Source: Ruminococcaceae bacterium UBA2719 (lineage in GTDB: Bacteria; Bacillota; Clostridia; Oscillospirales; Acutalibacteraceae). From it: a stretch of DNA of 38,873 nt. The stretch is from the NCBI GenBank assembly GCA_002353935.1, contig DEKP01000043.1, positions 58,559 through 97,431 of the forward strand, written 5' to 3'. Positions 16,196 to 24,752 of this stretch are shown one piece after another. Each line of letters starts with the position of its first letter. Position 1 is the stretch's first letter. The position numbers and the translations under genes were made by a program. Below the pieces are notes generated by a model. That model did no database searches. It was not told where the DNA came from and worked only from the letters and a program-made list of their open reading frames with translations.

Positions 16196-16807
16196 TTATT
16201 CTTTAGAGTTTTCTTCTGGCGACATTGTCTCAATTTCTGTTAAATTTTCATCTGAAAAATCTTCTTTTATTAATTCATCTGACTCTTCTGACGGTGTATC
16301 TTCTAAATCTTCTTGAGATAATACGTATGATCCGTTTTCAGAAATTTCTTCAATTTCATCAAAGTCTTTTAATTCCTGAGCTATACCGCCGTCAATCGGC
16401 TCTTCGTTTTCTTCATCAACTTTGATCTCATAGCCGCTCAAAAATGTATACGGAATACCGTAGCCCAGCGCAAAAGCCGCAAGTACTGATACCAGCGTTT
16501 GCTCGTTAAGGATTTGATGTAAAGGCAGAGCGCTTATCATAGTAGCAAGAATAATATACAGCGCCGGTAAGTCGATCAGCAAAAGTACAATAAGCGAAAA
16601 ACGTTTAACCTGCTCGCCTTCTCCTACTCTGGTTGCATAAAACAGCAAAAGGCCAAACAAAAGTAAAATCAGATAATTAACCCATTTTCCCGCTGTGATT
16701 GGAAGCTGGCTTGCCGTTGAACTGAAATAGTAGGAGCAGATCACAAAACCGATTATCAAAAACGCCGAGAAAAATAAATTCAACTTGCTTTTTTTAACAT
16801 CTTTCAT
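16196..16807 (-). CDS. Membrane protein of unknown function with acidic tail
   Basis: 203 residues; I do not recognise a family. Four hydrophobic segments lie at about 12-30, 41-58, 68-90 and 105-125. They are followed by a strongly acidic cytoplasmic-looking tail of about 70 residues (many Glu, Asp and Ser, such as QEDLEDTPSEESDELIKEDF). AAAGGAG lies upstream of the ATG. It sits between prmA and mrp, 32 bases from mrp, so co-transcription with mrp is likely. No catalytic motif is visible. Confidence 0.75.
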   Translation of the reverse strand: MKDVKKSKLNLFFSAFLIIGFVICSYYFSSTASQLPITAGKWVNYLILLLFGLLLFYATRVGEGEQVKRFSLIVLLLIDLPALYIILATMISALPLHQILNEQTLVSVLAAFALGYGIPYTFLSGYEIKVDEENEEPIDGGIAQELKDFDEIEEISENGSYVLSQEDLEDTPSEESDELIKEDFSDENLTEIETMSPEENSKE

Positions 16808-16892
16808 AAATATTATCTCCTTTGTTTAACTTAATATAATAATCGCAACATAAAGCTGCATTAAATCCTATTAAAAAACAGTGTTTTATGAA

Positions 16893-17810
16893 TTATTTGT
16901 TTTTAAACACAAAGCAATACCAGCAGCCGTCTTTGGCTTCTTCAACAAGCGCAAATTTCTCGCTGACTTTTGCTCTGACTTCATCAGCGCGAGAATCAAT
17001 GATACCGCTTATAATAAACAAAGCGTCTTTATTCATAAAGCTTTCGACGCCTAATGATAGGTTTATTATAACATCTGCCACGATATTTGCAACAATAATA
17101 TCAAATTTCTCATTTATTTTATCGGTCAAATCTCCGCACACAGCAGTAAATTTATCCTCTACCTTATTGAGCTCTGCGTTTTGAAGGGCGGTTTTTACCG
17201 CCTTTTCGTCAATATCAACGCCGACGCTTTTTTGCGCTCCAAGCAATACAGAAGCAATTCCTAGGATTCCGCTGCCGCAACCGATATCAAGAACAGATTG
17301 TCCTTCTTTTACATATTTTTCAAGCATCTTAAGACAAAGCCTTGTCGTCTCGTGCTTTCCTGTACCGAATGCAAGCCCCGGATCAATATTTAGTACTGCG
17401 CGGGTATTATCTTTGGGCACCTCAAACCAAGATGGGTTTATCAGCAGTTTTTCGCCGATTTTTTGCGGTTTAAAATACTTTCGCCAATTATTGAGCCAAT
17501 CGTCCTCTTGTACGTTCTCTGTAGAAATCTCGAAATCAATGCCGGCATTTCTAAGCCGCTCGCTTAAAAATGCCGCCGCCTCAGAAATATTGTCCTCGGG
17601 ATCTATAAAAATATGTATTTTAGCGGTGTTTCTGTCCTTTTTGAGCAAATCCTCGTCTATAAGGTCGACATGAGCTATGTCCATGACCTCTTCTTCCAAG
17701 GCGCTGTAATCTTCAATATATATTCCGTAGTCCACAGTCATATTAGCGATAGCCTCTGCTTCTTCTAAGTCAGAGGGTTTTACGCTCACGGTAATTTCTA
17801 TCCAGTCCAA
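16893..17810 (-). CDS. prmA: Ribosomal protein L11 methyltransferase
   Basis: 305 residues. PrmA methylates ribosomal protein L11 using S-adenosylmethionine. The start is TTG at 17810, with GGAGGAG upstream. Residues 1-75 form the substrate-recognition domain (DWIEITVSV, then DLEEAEAIANM). The class I methyltransferase domain follows, with DPGLAFGTGKHETTRLCL, the SAM loop VLDIGCGSGILGI, VGVDIDEKAV and the NPPY-like NIVAD. prmA directly after dnaJ is a common Firmicute arrangement. A hairpin separates it from dnaJ, so partial read-through or its own promoter may apply. Confidence 0.93.
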   Translation of the reverse strand: MDWIEITVSVKPSDLEEAEAIANMTVDYGIYIEDYSALEEEVMDIAHVDLIDEDLLKKDRNTAKIHIFIDPEDNISEAAAFLSERLRNAGIDFEISTENVQEDDWLNNWRKYFKPQKIGEKLLINPSWFEVPKDNTRAVLNIDPGLAFGTGKHETTRLCLKMLEKYVKEGQSVLDIGCGSGILGIASVLLGAQKSVGVDIDEKAVKTALQNAELNKVEDKFTAVCGDLTDKINEKFDIIVANIVADVIINLSLGVESFMNKDALFIISGIIDSRADEVRAKVSEKFALVEEAKDGCWYCFVFKNK

Positions 17811-17845
17811 AATTCTCCTCCTGCTTGTTTTCTCATAATTACAAC

Positions 17846-17878
17846 AAAACTCCGAGGAAACGCCTCCCCGGGAGTTTT
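17846..17878 (-). terminator. Hairpin between dnaJ and prmA, possible partial terminator
   Basis: The outer stem AAAACTCC / GGAGTTTT has an inner GAGG / CCTC and a small bulge. On the minus strand the tail is TTTTGTTGTAATT, a weak T-run, so termination is probably incomplete. The + strand side has TTTTTT. Confidence 0.6.
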
Positions 17879-17945
17879 TTAGTGTTGAATAGCCAAACGT
17901 AGAATTAATACTATTTTCTGAAAAAATATATAATATGGCACTTAC

Positions 17946-19085
17946 TTATTCATTAAACATTTTTTTAATTTTATCTTTAAAGCTCTTGCGCTTAGAGTAA
18001 TTTTTATCTGTTGTAGAGCCTGAAAGCTCTTTTATAAGTTCTTTTTGTTTAGAGCTCAGGTTTTTAGGAATTTCGATAACGACCTTTACATACTGGTCGC
18101 CTTTGCCTCTGCCGTTTAGATGTTGGATTCCCTTGCCCTTGAGTTTAAAAACATCATTGGGTTGGGTGCCTTCGTGAATATCATAGCTTACTTTGCCGTC
18201 CAGCGTTGGAACAACTACGTTGCCGCCAAGCGCTGCCTGAGAAAATGTAATCGGAAGCTCACACCAAACATCGTCGCCTCTGCGCTCAAAGACTGGGTGT
18301 GGCCGCACGCCTATGTAAACGTGCAGATCTCCGGCAGGGCCGGAATTGATGCCTGAGTTTCCGTGTCCTGCAACATTGAGTATTTGCTCGTCGCTGATAC
18401 CTGCAGGAATATTAACTTCTATAGTTTTCTTGTGTTTTACTCTTCCGGCTCCGTTACAAGCACGGCACGGCGTTTCAACAATTTTGCCCTTGCCCTTGCA
18501 GCTGTCGCAAGTGCGCGAGGTTTGTACTACGCCGAAAGGAGTTCTTTGATTTATCGTTACATGCCCTGTTCCGCCGCACGACGAACAGGTCTTGGGTACC
18601 GTGCCCTTTTGCGCTCCGGTTCCCGAACATTCTTTACATGTGGTTACCGCCTGGTATGATACAGTTTTTTTACAGCCTTTTGCTGCTTCTTCAAATGATA
18701 TATATAATGTGGTTTCTACATCACTGCCGCGACGCGGTGCGTTAGGATTGGAGCTTCTTCTGCCGCCAAAGCCGCCAAAACCGCCGAACACAGATGAGAA
18801 AATATCTCCAAAATCTATATCCTGGCCAAACGGTGATCCGCCGGCGGAATAGTTTGGATCAACTCCGGCATGACCGAACTGATCGTACCGCGCTTTTTTC
18901 TCTTTATCTGAGAGCACCTCGTAAGCTTCGTTAACTTCTTTAAACTTTGACTCGGCTTCCTTATCGCCGGGGTGAAGGTCAGGATGGTATTTTTTAGCCG
19001 CCTGCCTGTATGCTTTTTTTATCTCTTCATCAGAAGCGCTTTTTTCTACGCCAAGCACCTCGTAATAATCTCTTTTATCTGCCAC
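17946..19085 (-). CDS. dnaJ: Chaperone DnaJ (Hsp40)
   Basis: 379 residues. DnaJ delivers unfolded substrates to DnaK and stimulates its ATPase. Order seen: J domain (about 4-70) with the HPD triad in KKYHPDLHPG, a Gly/Phe-rich linker (FGGFGGFGG) around 90-115, four CxxCxGxG-type zinc repeats (CKECSGTG, CSSCGGTG, CDSCKGKG, CRACNGAG), then the C-terminal substrate domains. The start is GTG at 19085 with AGGTGA just upstream. An unusually long 268-base spacer separates it from dnaK. Confidence 0.97.
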   Translation of the reverse strand: MADKRDYYEVLGVEKSASDEEIKKAYRQAAKKYHPDLHPGDKEAESKFKEVNEAYEVLSDKEKKARYDQFGHAGVDPNYSAGGSPFGQDIDFGDIFSSVFGGFGGFGGRRSSNPNAPRRGSDVETTLYISFEEAAKGCKKTVSYQAVTTCKECSGTGAQKGTVPKTCSSCGGTGHVTINQRTPFGVVQTSRTCDSCKGKGKIVETPCRACNGAGRVKHKKTIEVNIPAGISDEQILNVAGHGNSGINSGPAGDLHVYIGVRPHPVFERRGDDVWCELPITFSQAALGGNVVVPTLDGKVSYDIHEGTQPNDVFKLKGKGIQHLNGRGKGDQYVKVVIEIPKNLSSKQKELIKELSGSTTDKNYSKRKSFKDKIKKMFNE

Positions 19086-19145
19086 ACTATCACCTACCCT
19101 TATTCGTTTATATGCTTATACAATTATACACATATACACACTTCA

Positions 19146-19170
19146 AGGTGACAGTTTTGCACTGTCACCT
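19146..19170 (-). promoter_or_regulatory. Perfect 10-bp inverted repeat in the dnaK-dnaJ spacer
   Basis: AGGTGACAGT and ACTGTCACCT are separated by five bases. No T-run follows on the minus strand, so it is not a standard terminator. In the dnaK-dnaJ mRNA it would form a stable stem-loop, perhaps affecting stability or relative DnaJ synthesis. The function is inferred only from structure. Confidence 0.5.
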
Positions 19171-19353
19171 CAAATGTTTTTCAAGTTTACCGTAAAGTTA
19201 TAATACTGTAAATATATAATATTTGCAAGCATTTTAAAATACTTTGACGCTTTGCAGCCTTCAAGTTCTGCAAATTCTGCGCAATTTGAGGCTACGGCGT
19301 AAAATATCTCGATGTTCGGCGCTTTTTGTCACGCCTTGTTCGCCTGCGCTTCT

Positions 19354-21204
19354 TTATTCTACGTCTTTGTAGTCGGCGTCATAAACGTTGCCGTCGTTGC
19401 CGCCCGGATTTTGTGCAGCACCGTCAGTATTAGGCGCGCCTTGTGCGCCGGGTGCTCCCTGTTGAGCCTGAGCCGCTTGTTGGTACAGCTTTGTTCCGAC
19501 ATCCTGCAAAGTCTTCATCAAGTCTTCTTTAGCCGATTTCATGGTGTCGGCTTCATTTTTAGAGATAGCGTCTTTTAATGTGCTGACCTTGGAATTAATT
19601 GCGTCTTTGTCAGCTGCGTCCATTTTATCGCCGCTTTCGGATACAAGCTTTTCAGCCTGATATACAACCTGTTCGGCCTCGTTTTTGCTGTCAACTTCTT
19701 CTCTGCGCTTTTTGTCCTCAGCAGCGAATTTTTCAGCTTCTTTTACAGCCTTGTCAATATCTTCTTTGCTCATATTGCCTGAAGAATTGATAGTAATATT
19801 TTGTTGTGCTCCTGTTCCCAGATCTTTTGCAGATACATTAACGATACCGTTAGCATCTATATCAAAGGTAACCTCGATCTGCGGAATGCCGCGGGGAGCC
19901 GGAGCGATTCCTGTCAGAGCAAACAGACCGAGCTGTTTGTTGTCTCTAGCAAATTCTCTTTCGCCCTGAAGAACATTGATCTCAACCTGAGTTTGATTAT
20001 CAGCAGCAGTAGAGAAAATCTGGCTCTTCTTGGTCGGGATGGTTGTATTTCTGTCAATGATTTTAGTCATTACTCCGCCCATTGTTTCAACGCCTAAAGA
20101 CAGCGGTGTAACGTCTAAAAGCAAAAGTCCGTCAACTTCGCCGCCTAAAACGCCTGCCTGTATAGCTGCACCTATTGCTACGCACTCATCAGGGTTGATT
20201 CCCTTGAACGGGTCTTTGCCTATCAAAGCTTTTACTGCGTCCTGAACAGCAGGAATACGAGATGACCCGCCGACCATCAAAACTTTATCGATATCGGAAA
20301 TGTTGAGTCCGGAGTCGTTGAGCGCTGTTTTTACCGGTCCCATTGTTTTTTCTACTAAATCGGCTGTCAGCTCATTAAACTTTGCTCTGGTAAGTGTAAG
20401 ATCAAGGTGTTTAGGACCTGTTGCGTCGGCTGTGATAAACGGAAGGTTGATAGATGATGTTGTAACACCGGAAAGCTCAATTTTTGATTTTTCGGCAGCT
20501 TCTTTGAGTCTCTGCATAGCCATTTTATCATTTGACAAATCTACGCCGGTTTCAGCCTTAAATGAAGATATCATCCAATCTATAATGCGTTTATCAAAGT
20601 CATCTCCGCCGAGTCTGTTATTACCGGCAGTAGCCAAAACTTCTTGAACACCGTCGCCTATTTCAATAATAGAAACATCAAAGGTACCGCCGCCTAAGTC
20701 ATATACCATAACCTTTTGGTCTTTTTCTTTGTCTATACCGTAAGAAAGAGCTGCGGCAGTAGGTTCATTTATGATACGCTTTACTTCCAAGCCTGCAATT
20801 TTTCCTGCATCTTTTGTGGCTTGACGCTGAGCGTCGGTAAAGTAAGCCGGAACAGTAATAACCGCTGAATTTACGCTTTCGCCTAGATATGCTTCTGCAT
20901 CAGCTTTGAGCTTTTGAAGAATCATAGCTGAAATTTCCTGAGGAGTATAGTTTTTTCCGTCTATTGCAACTTTATAAGAAGATCCCATCTCGCGTTTAAT
21001 AGATGAAATAGTTCTGTCGGGATTTGTGATAGCCTGACGTTTTGCTACCTGACCTACCATTCGTTCGCCATCCTTAGAAAAAGCAACTACGCTTGGTGTT
21101 GTTCTTGCGCCTTCGGCGTTAGCGATAACTACCGGCTCGCCGCCTTCGATAACTGCTACGCATGAGTTTGTTGTACCTAAATCAATACCTATTGTTTTTG
21201 CCAT
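19354..21204 (-). CDS. dnaK: Chaperone DnaK (Hsp70)
   Basis: 616 residues from the ATG at 21204 (MAKTIGIDLGTTNSCVAV). An in-frame ATG at 21219 is rejected because it contains the GGAGG ribosome site. The nucleotide-binding domain shows the phosphate-1 loop IGIDLGTTNSCVA, VYDLGGGTFDVSII and the adenosine motif MVGGSSRIPAVQ. A substrate-binding domain and helical lid follow, with a Gln/Gly/Ala-rich tail (YQQAAQAQQGAPGAQGAP). The N-terminal domain has the deletion typical of Gram-positive DnaK. It is the third gene of the CIRCE-controlled operon. Confidence 0.98.
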   Translation of the reverse strand: MAKTIGIDLGTTNSCVAVIEGGEPVVIANAEGARTTPSVVAFSKDGERMVGQVAKRQAITNPDRTISSIKREMGSSYKVAIDGKNYTPQEISAMILQKLKADAEAYLGESVNSAVITVPAYFTDAQRQATKDAGKIAGLEVKRIINEPTAAALSYGIDKEKDQKVMVYDLGGGTFDVSIIEIGDGVQEVLATAGNNRLGGDDFDKRIIDWMISSFKAETGVDLSNDKMAMQRLKEAAEKSKIELSGVTTSSINLPFITADATGPKHLDLTLTRAKFNELTADLVEKTMGPVKTALNDSGLNISDIDKVLMVGGSSRIPAVQDAVKALIGKDPFKGINPDECVAIGAAIQAGVLGGEVDGLLLLDVTPLSLGVETMGGVMTKIIDRNTTIPTKKSQIFSTAADNQTQVEINVLQGEREFARDNKQLGLFALTGIAPAPRGIPQIEVTFDIDANGIVNVSAKDLGTGAQQNITINSSGNMSKEDIDKAVKEAEKFAAEDKKRREEVDSKNEAEQVVYQAEKLVSESGDKMDAADKDAINSKVSTLKDAISKNEADTMKSAKEDLMKTLQDVGTKLYQQAAQAQQGAPGAQGAPNTDGAAQNPGGNDGNVYDADYKDVE

Positions 21205-21249
21205 AATAAATTCCTCCATTTACATTTATAATGATAGTTTGTTTTTTAT

Positions 21250-21825
21250 TTATGTGTTAGCCACCTGCACCATGGCATGGCGGATAATTTTATCTTTTAA
21301 TTTATAGCCCTTTTGATAAACGGCAGAAACTGAATTTTGAGCTAAATTCTCATCATCTATCTTAGAGATTGCATTATGAAGATCGGGATTAAATTCGTCG
21401 CCGATCTCGCAAAATTCTTCGACGTTGAGTTTTTCAAAGCTCTTTTTTAATTGAGAAGCGATAAGCTCGATTCCCTTTGAAAACTCTTGCGGAACCTCTT
21501 TGTCTTTTAAAGACTCAAGCGCCATGTTAACGCTGTCGGCTATCGGCAAAATCTCTGCAACAGCAGCGGATGTAGCGTCGGAATATATCATAAGTTTTTC
21601 ATTAGTTGTACGTTTTCTGAAATTATCATATTCTGCGCAAAGCCGTATATACTTATCTTTTTGATTTTCAAGCTCTGTTTTTAGTTTTTCTTCCTCTGTG
21701 GGCTCCTTTTGCCCGGATGTTTCTTCGCTTTGAGTTTCCTCTTTTACTTGTTCTGTTTCTTCATTTTTGATGTTTTCATCTTTTGTTTCATTTTTAGTGG
21801 TTTTTGCATTTTCTTTTTTACTCAT
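21250..21825 (-). CDS. grpE: Nucleotide exchange factor GrpE
   Basis: 191 residues. GrpE releases ADP from DnaK. The first 60 residues are charged and low-complexity (Glu, Lys, Thr). They are followed by a long coiled coil (EKLKTELENQKDKYIRLCAE) and the GrpE core (YDNFRKRT, later FNPDLHNAISKI, and VYQKGYKLKDKIIRHAMVQV). AGGAGAT lies before the ATG, 11 bases after the hrcA stop. Its position between hrcA and dnaK is the standard class I heat-shock order. Confidence 0.95.
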   Translation of the reverse strand: MSKKENAKTTKNETKDENIKNEETEQVKEETQSEETSGQKEPTEEEKLKTELENQKDKYIRLCAEYDNFRKRTTNEKLMIYSDATSAAVAEILPIADSVNMALESLKDKEVPQEFSKGIELIASQLKKSFEKLNVEEFCEIGDEFNPDLHNAISKIDDENLAQNSVSAVYQKGYKLKDKIIRHAMVQVANT

Positions 21826-21836
21826 ATTATCATCTC

Positions 21837-22862
21837 CTAGTTTTCAAGCAATTGTCCTATTGCGTTGGATACGCAAAGAGCTGAATAATCAATCAAACCT
21901 ATGAGCTTTTTATAATTTACACGCATAGGACCTATCAACGCTATCGATCCGGCGTTTTCACTCATTATTGTATATCTTGAGGTGATTACGCTGCTGCCTA
22001 TAAGCTCAAAACGGTTATTTTCGTCAGACAAGCCGACCTTGTTCGGATATATATCATCTAAAAGCTGAGTCACGCTCTGCGAATCTGACAAAAATTTCAA
22101 AACGTTTCTCGCGCAGTTTAGGCTGTAGCCGTCTATAAATAAAAGGTTTGTTTCTCCTGATACGGTAACCGAAGTTTTTATTGCGCTTTGTGCGGCGTCT
22201 AGCAGAGCTGCAAGCACCTCGGGCATAAACAGCGTAAGCTCGCCAAAAGAAGAGGCTACCGTCTGTAAAAATGCAACGTTGATATCAAGCAACCTGACTC
22301 CGGAAAACTTTTCATTGATGGCTTTATCAAACATTGATAAAATTTCAGGCGTCAATACAAACTCGCATCGAAACAGCTTGCTTTTTACCATTCCGTTAGA
22401 TGTTACCAAAACCGCCATAGAGGTGTGCCGGCCTGTGGATACAAAGCGGATTTTATGCACTCTGGCATCGGTTGATGAAGGTGAAGTGCATATAGCCGCC
22501 ATATCGGTAAGCTCAGATAAGGCTCGTGCGGTTTTTGCAAGTATCGTTTCCGGAGCTTGCTCCCCGGAATTTATCAGCCTTTCCAGCCGTTCTTTAAGCC
22601 TATCGGAAGGATATTCAACCTTCATAATATTATCGATATAATACCTATAGCCCTTTCTTGTAGGAATCCTACCCGCCGACGTATGCGGCTGAAGAAGGTA
22701 TCCCCCGTCAACCAGCGACGCAAGTTCGTTTCTTATTGTTGCCGACGAAACTGTAAGACTCGCGATGTCCTGCAAAGCCTTAGAACCGATAGGCTCTCCG
22801 GTAGCAATATAGCTTTCAACTACCGCAGAAAGAATTTTTTCTTTTCTTTGCATCAGCTCCAT
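21837..22862 (-). CDS. hrcA: Heat-inducible transcription repressor HrcA
   Basis: 341 residues. HrcA binds CIRCE and represses the class I heat-shock genes. The N-terminal winged helix is clear (VVESYIATGEPIGSKAL, then TVSSATIRNELASLVDGGYL and the wing HTSAGRIPTRKGYRYYID). The rest is the GAF-like domain with the central dimerisation insert. The ATG at 22862 has GGAGG seven bases upstream. It is the first gene of its operon and therefore autoregulated through CIRCE at 22958-22984. Confidence 0.96.
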   Translation of the reverse strand: MELMQRKEKILSAVVESYIATGEPIGSKALQDIASLTVSSATIRNELASLVDGGYLLQPHTSAGRIPTRKGYRYYIDNIMKVEYPSDRLKERLERLINSGEQAPETILAKTARALSELTDMAAICTSPSSTDARVHKIRFVSTGRHTSMAVLVTSNGMVKSKLFRCEFVLTPEILSMFDKAINEKFSGVRLLDINVAFLQTVASSFGELTLFMPEVLAALLDAAQSAIKTSVTVSGETNLLFIDGYSLNCARNVLKFLSDSQSVTQLLDDIYPNKVGLSDENNRFELIGSSVITSRYTIMSENAGSIALIGPMRVNYKKLIGLIDYSALCVSNAIGQLLEN

Positions 22863-22957
22863 CTTGCTACCTCCTCCGTTTAAAATTAAGTTAAACAGAG
22901 CCTGATTTACGACTTTTATTTTACAAAGCTCTTTTTACAAACAAGCTTTGAAGGGCG

Positions 22958-22984
22958 TTAGCACTCTCGACCTTAGAGTGCTAA
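22958..22984 (-). promoter_or_regulatory. CIRCE operator (HrcA binding site)
   Basis: TTAGCACTC, nine bases, GAGTGCTAA: a perfect match to the CIRCE consensus. It lies about 95 bases before the hrcA start codon. Confidence 0.97.
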
Positions 22985-23035
22985 CTCTGTTATATAGATT
23001 AGCAGATTAGTCAAAAAAAGTCAATACATAATTTG
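22985..23035 (-). promoter_or_regulatory. Probable promoter region of the hrcA operon
   Basis: On the minus strand, two TTGACT elements and a TATATA (22996-22991) lie just upstream of CIRCE. None of the pairs has ideal 16-18 base spacing, so the exact promoter is unclear. Confidence 0.4.
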
Positions 23036-23115
23036 GTAAACAATTTATTAACAAATTAAAACATATGAAATAAATTGTACTTTTAGCTTTGATCTTGTTA
23101 TTAAATGTGATTATA

Positions 23116-23144
23116 TTGACACTTTTGACTGAAAGATTTATAAT
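23116..23144 (+). promoter_or_regulatory. Perfect-consensus sigma-A promoter
   Basis: TTGACA (23116-23121), a 17-base spacer and TATAAT (23139-23144), matching twelve of twelve consensus positions. It drives the two small membrane protein genes that follow. Confidence 0.85.
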
Positions 23145-23181
23145 CATGGTAACAAATAATCCGCTTATCGGAGGGATAAAT

Positions 23182-23487
23182 ATGATATTAACAATAATAA
23201 CCGCGATTATATGTTTTGCAGCGGCTGTTATTATGCTTTCGCCGTATTTTCGAAAAATTCCGTTGCTTAGACCAATGGCGTGTTATCTTATATTTGAGGG
23301 CGCTTGTGTAATTTTTTCTTATCTTATATCAGAGATCAATCCTACTTCGCTTTTGCCGTCATATATAAATCGAATAGGAACAATAATAATCATCTCTTAT
23401 TATATATTTATAATGTTTATGACGCGCACAAAGTCGAAAAAGAAGAAAAGATCGGCTAAATCAAAGATTGATGAGGAAAAAGCATAA
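23182..23487 (+). CDS. Small membrane protein of unknown function
   Basis: 101 residues from the ATG at 23182, which has GGAGGG six bases upstream. Longer in-frame starts near 23089 are rejected because the consensus promoter lies inside that extension. There are three hydrophobic segments (about 1-20, 34-50 and 66-82) and a basic, lysine-rich C-terminus (TKSKKKKRSAKSK). No family recognised. It is two bases upstream of the next small membrane gene, so the two are very likely made together. Confidence 0.68.
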   Translation: MILTIITAIICFAAAVIMLSPYFRKIPLLRPMACYLIFEGACVIFSYLISEINPTSLLPSYINRIGTIIIISYYIFIMFMTRTKSKKKKRSAKSKIDEEKA

Positions 23488-23489
23488 CC

Positions 23490-23744
23490 ATGACGTCATA
23501 TTTATATACAGCTCTTTGGGCTATACTTGCTTTTTACATGTTGTATCTTGCGATAAAAGAGAACCGTTTGTTTTTAGCCGCCTTTGTTTTTTTCTTATTT
23601 ATGGCAGTATGGTCTTTGCTAGACGCATTTTTATCAGTAAACATGTTTTCCGGGGTATACGGTATAATTTACCGATCGGTAGCGGGAGTTTTCCTTGTGC
23701 TGTTTGTAGTGGGATATGTTATTTATAAGAGAAAAAACCGCTGA
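23490..23744 (+). CDS. Small membrane protein of unknown function, partner of the preceding gene
   Basis: 84 residues with three predicted membrane helices (about 4-22, 27-48 and 58-78) and a short basic end (YKRKNR). No family recognised. The ATG is two bases after the previous stop codon. The only purine-rich site (GAGGA) is about 13 bases away, so translation is probably coupled to the upstream gene. Confidence 0.62.
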   Translation: MTSYLYTALWAILAFYMLYLAIKENRLFLAAFVFFLFMAVWSLLDAFLSVNMFSGVYGIIYRSVAGVFLVLFVVGYVIYKRKNR

Positions 23745-23849
23745 CGGCTTTTAGATTTGTGGTAAAAATATTTTACAACACAATATATAGTGCACAAAAG
23801 CCCTATTATTTAAAAACTTACATTTTTCTGCACAAATTTAATAAAATGC

Positions 23850-23878
23850 TTGCATTTTTCTATAATTGATGATATTAT
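23850..23878 (+). promoter_or_regulatory. Possible rpsT promoter
   Basis: TTGCAT, 17 bases, then TATTAT (23873-23878). The -35 box is weak. It gives a leader of about 45 bases before rpsT. Confidence 0.35.
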
Positions 23879-23928
23879 TATTTGTGCATTTAGTTTGCAT
23901 TAACGAGATATTTTAAGGAGGTGGGACA

Positions 23929-24189
23929 ATGCCGAATATAAAATCAGCGAAAAAGCGTGTTAAGGTTATTGCTACCAAAACAGCCCAGAACAAAGCGCTC
24001 AAGTCAGCATTAAAGACTTATATCAAAAAGGCTTTCATTGCAGTGGATACTAATGCTGATGACAAGGCTGAGGCGGTACGTCTTGCTGTTAAAAAGATTG
24101 ATCAGGCTGTAGCAAAGGGTCTTTTGCATAAGAACACAGCTGCAAGAACCAAGTCTTCTCTTGCTAAACGTCTCAACAAAGCAGCATAA
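23929..24189 (+). CDS. rpsT: 30S ribosomal protein S20
   Basis: 86 residues, the usual length. S20 is a primary 16S rRNA-binding helical bundle protein. The N-terminus MPNIKSAKKRVKV and the C-terminal HKNTAARTKSSLAKRLN stretch are characteristic, with many Lys and Ala. It has AAGGAGGTGGG just before the ATG and a terminator directly after, so it is transcribed alone. Confidence 0.97.
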   Translation: MPNIKSAKKRVKVIATKTAQNKALKSALKTYIKKAFIAVDTNADDKAEAVRLAVKKIDQAVAKGLLHKNTAARTKSSLAKRLNKAA

Positions 24190-24226
24190 TAATCTAAGAT
24201 ACAATAATTAAATCTAAAATTTACTT

Positions 24227-24256
24227 AAAGACAGAGCCGGGGCTCTGTCTTTATTT
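24227..24256 (+). terminator. Rho-independent terminator after rpsT
   Basis: The stem AAAGACAGAGC / GCTCTGTCTTT has a 4-base loop, followed by ATTTTT. Confidence 0.88.
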
Positions 24257-24408
24257 TTGCTTGCTTAATATTGTAATATTTTCATATTTTTTAAATTCTG
24301 TTACTTTAAATGTAAATTTTGAATTTTTAAAGCTGTTTGAAAATTTTTAACACAAAAATCGCTATACCTAATACACATAAATTTCTTATATTTTGGGAAG
24401 GTTATATG

Positions 24409-24436
24409 TTGACATTTCATAAAAATGTGTTATTAT
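24409..24436 (+). promoter_or_regulatory. Promoter of the 54-residue membrane peptide gene
   Basis: TTGACA (24409-24414), a 16-base spacer, and TATTAT (24431-24436). Confidence 0.65.
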
Positions 24437-24475
24437 TTTAGTGTAAAGATTTCCGATTTAAAGGGAGGCTATATT

Positions 24476-24640
24476 ATGGGAAATAAAAATTGTAAAGCAT
24501 CGGGATTTAAGCTTATCCTTATTCTTATTTCTGTAGTTGCTGCGCTGTCTGCGGCTGTAACAGCTTTTTTTGTTATCAAGGAAAAGAAGAAAAAAGACGA
24601 CGAGGAGCTTGAAGAATATCTCGATTATTCAATACAGTAA
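24476..24640 (+). CDS. 54-residue single-span membrane peptide
   Basis: 54 residues from the ATG at 24476, which has GGGAGG six bases upstream. An in-frame upstream start at 24425 is rejected because it overlaps the promoter. One membrane helix (about 13-33, LILILISVVAALSAAVTAFF) is followed by a lysine cluster (KEKKKKDD) and an acidic end (EELEEYLDYS). It has its own promoter and terminator. No family recognised; topology suggests N-out/C-in by the positive-inside rule. Confidence 0.72.
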   Translation: MGNKNCKASGFKLILILISVVAALSAAVTAFFVIKEKKKKDDEELEEYLDYSIQ

Positions 24641-24644
24641 GTTT

Positions 24645-24670
24645 AAAAGCGGCACAACGCCGCTTTTTAT
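24645..24670 (+). terminator. Rho-independent terminator after the 54-residue peptide gene
   Basis: A perfect 9-bp stem AAAAGCGGC / GCCGCTTTT with loop ACAAC and a following T-run. Confidence 0.88.
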
Positions 24671-24752
24671 TTTATAGACAACTGCTCAGTTATGACCATG
24701 CCGTTGACGGCGCTTTTTTTGAAAAATTCAACTTTTCCAAAGGCGTGCTTGC

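Noticed and set aside
17413..21000. Many open frames on the + strand opposite prmA, dnaJ and dnaK.
   Set aside because: They are shadows of strongly biased coding sequence on the minus strand; the minus-strand proteins are unambiguous.
23089..23181. In-frame N-terminal extension (31 codons) of the first small membrane protein.
   Set aside because: It contains a perfect TTGACA-N17-TATAAT promoter, and the ATG at 23182 has GGAGGG at correct spacing.
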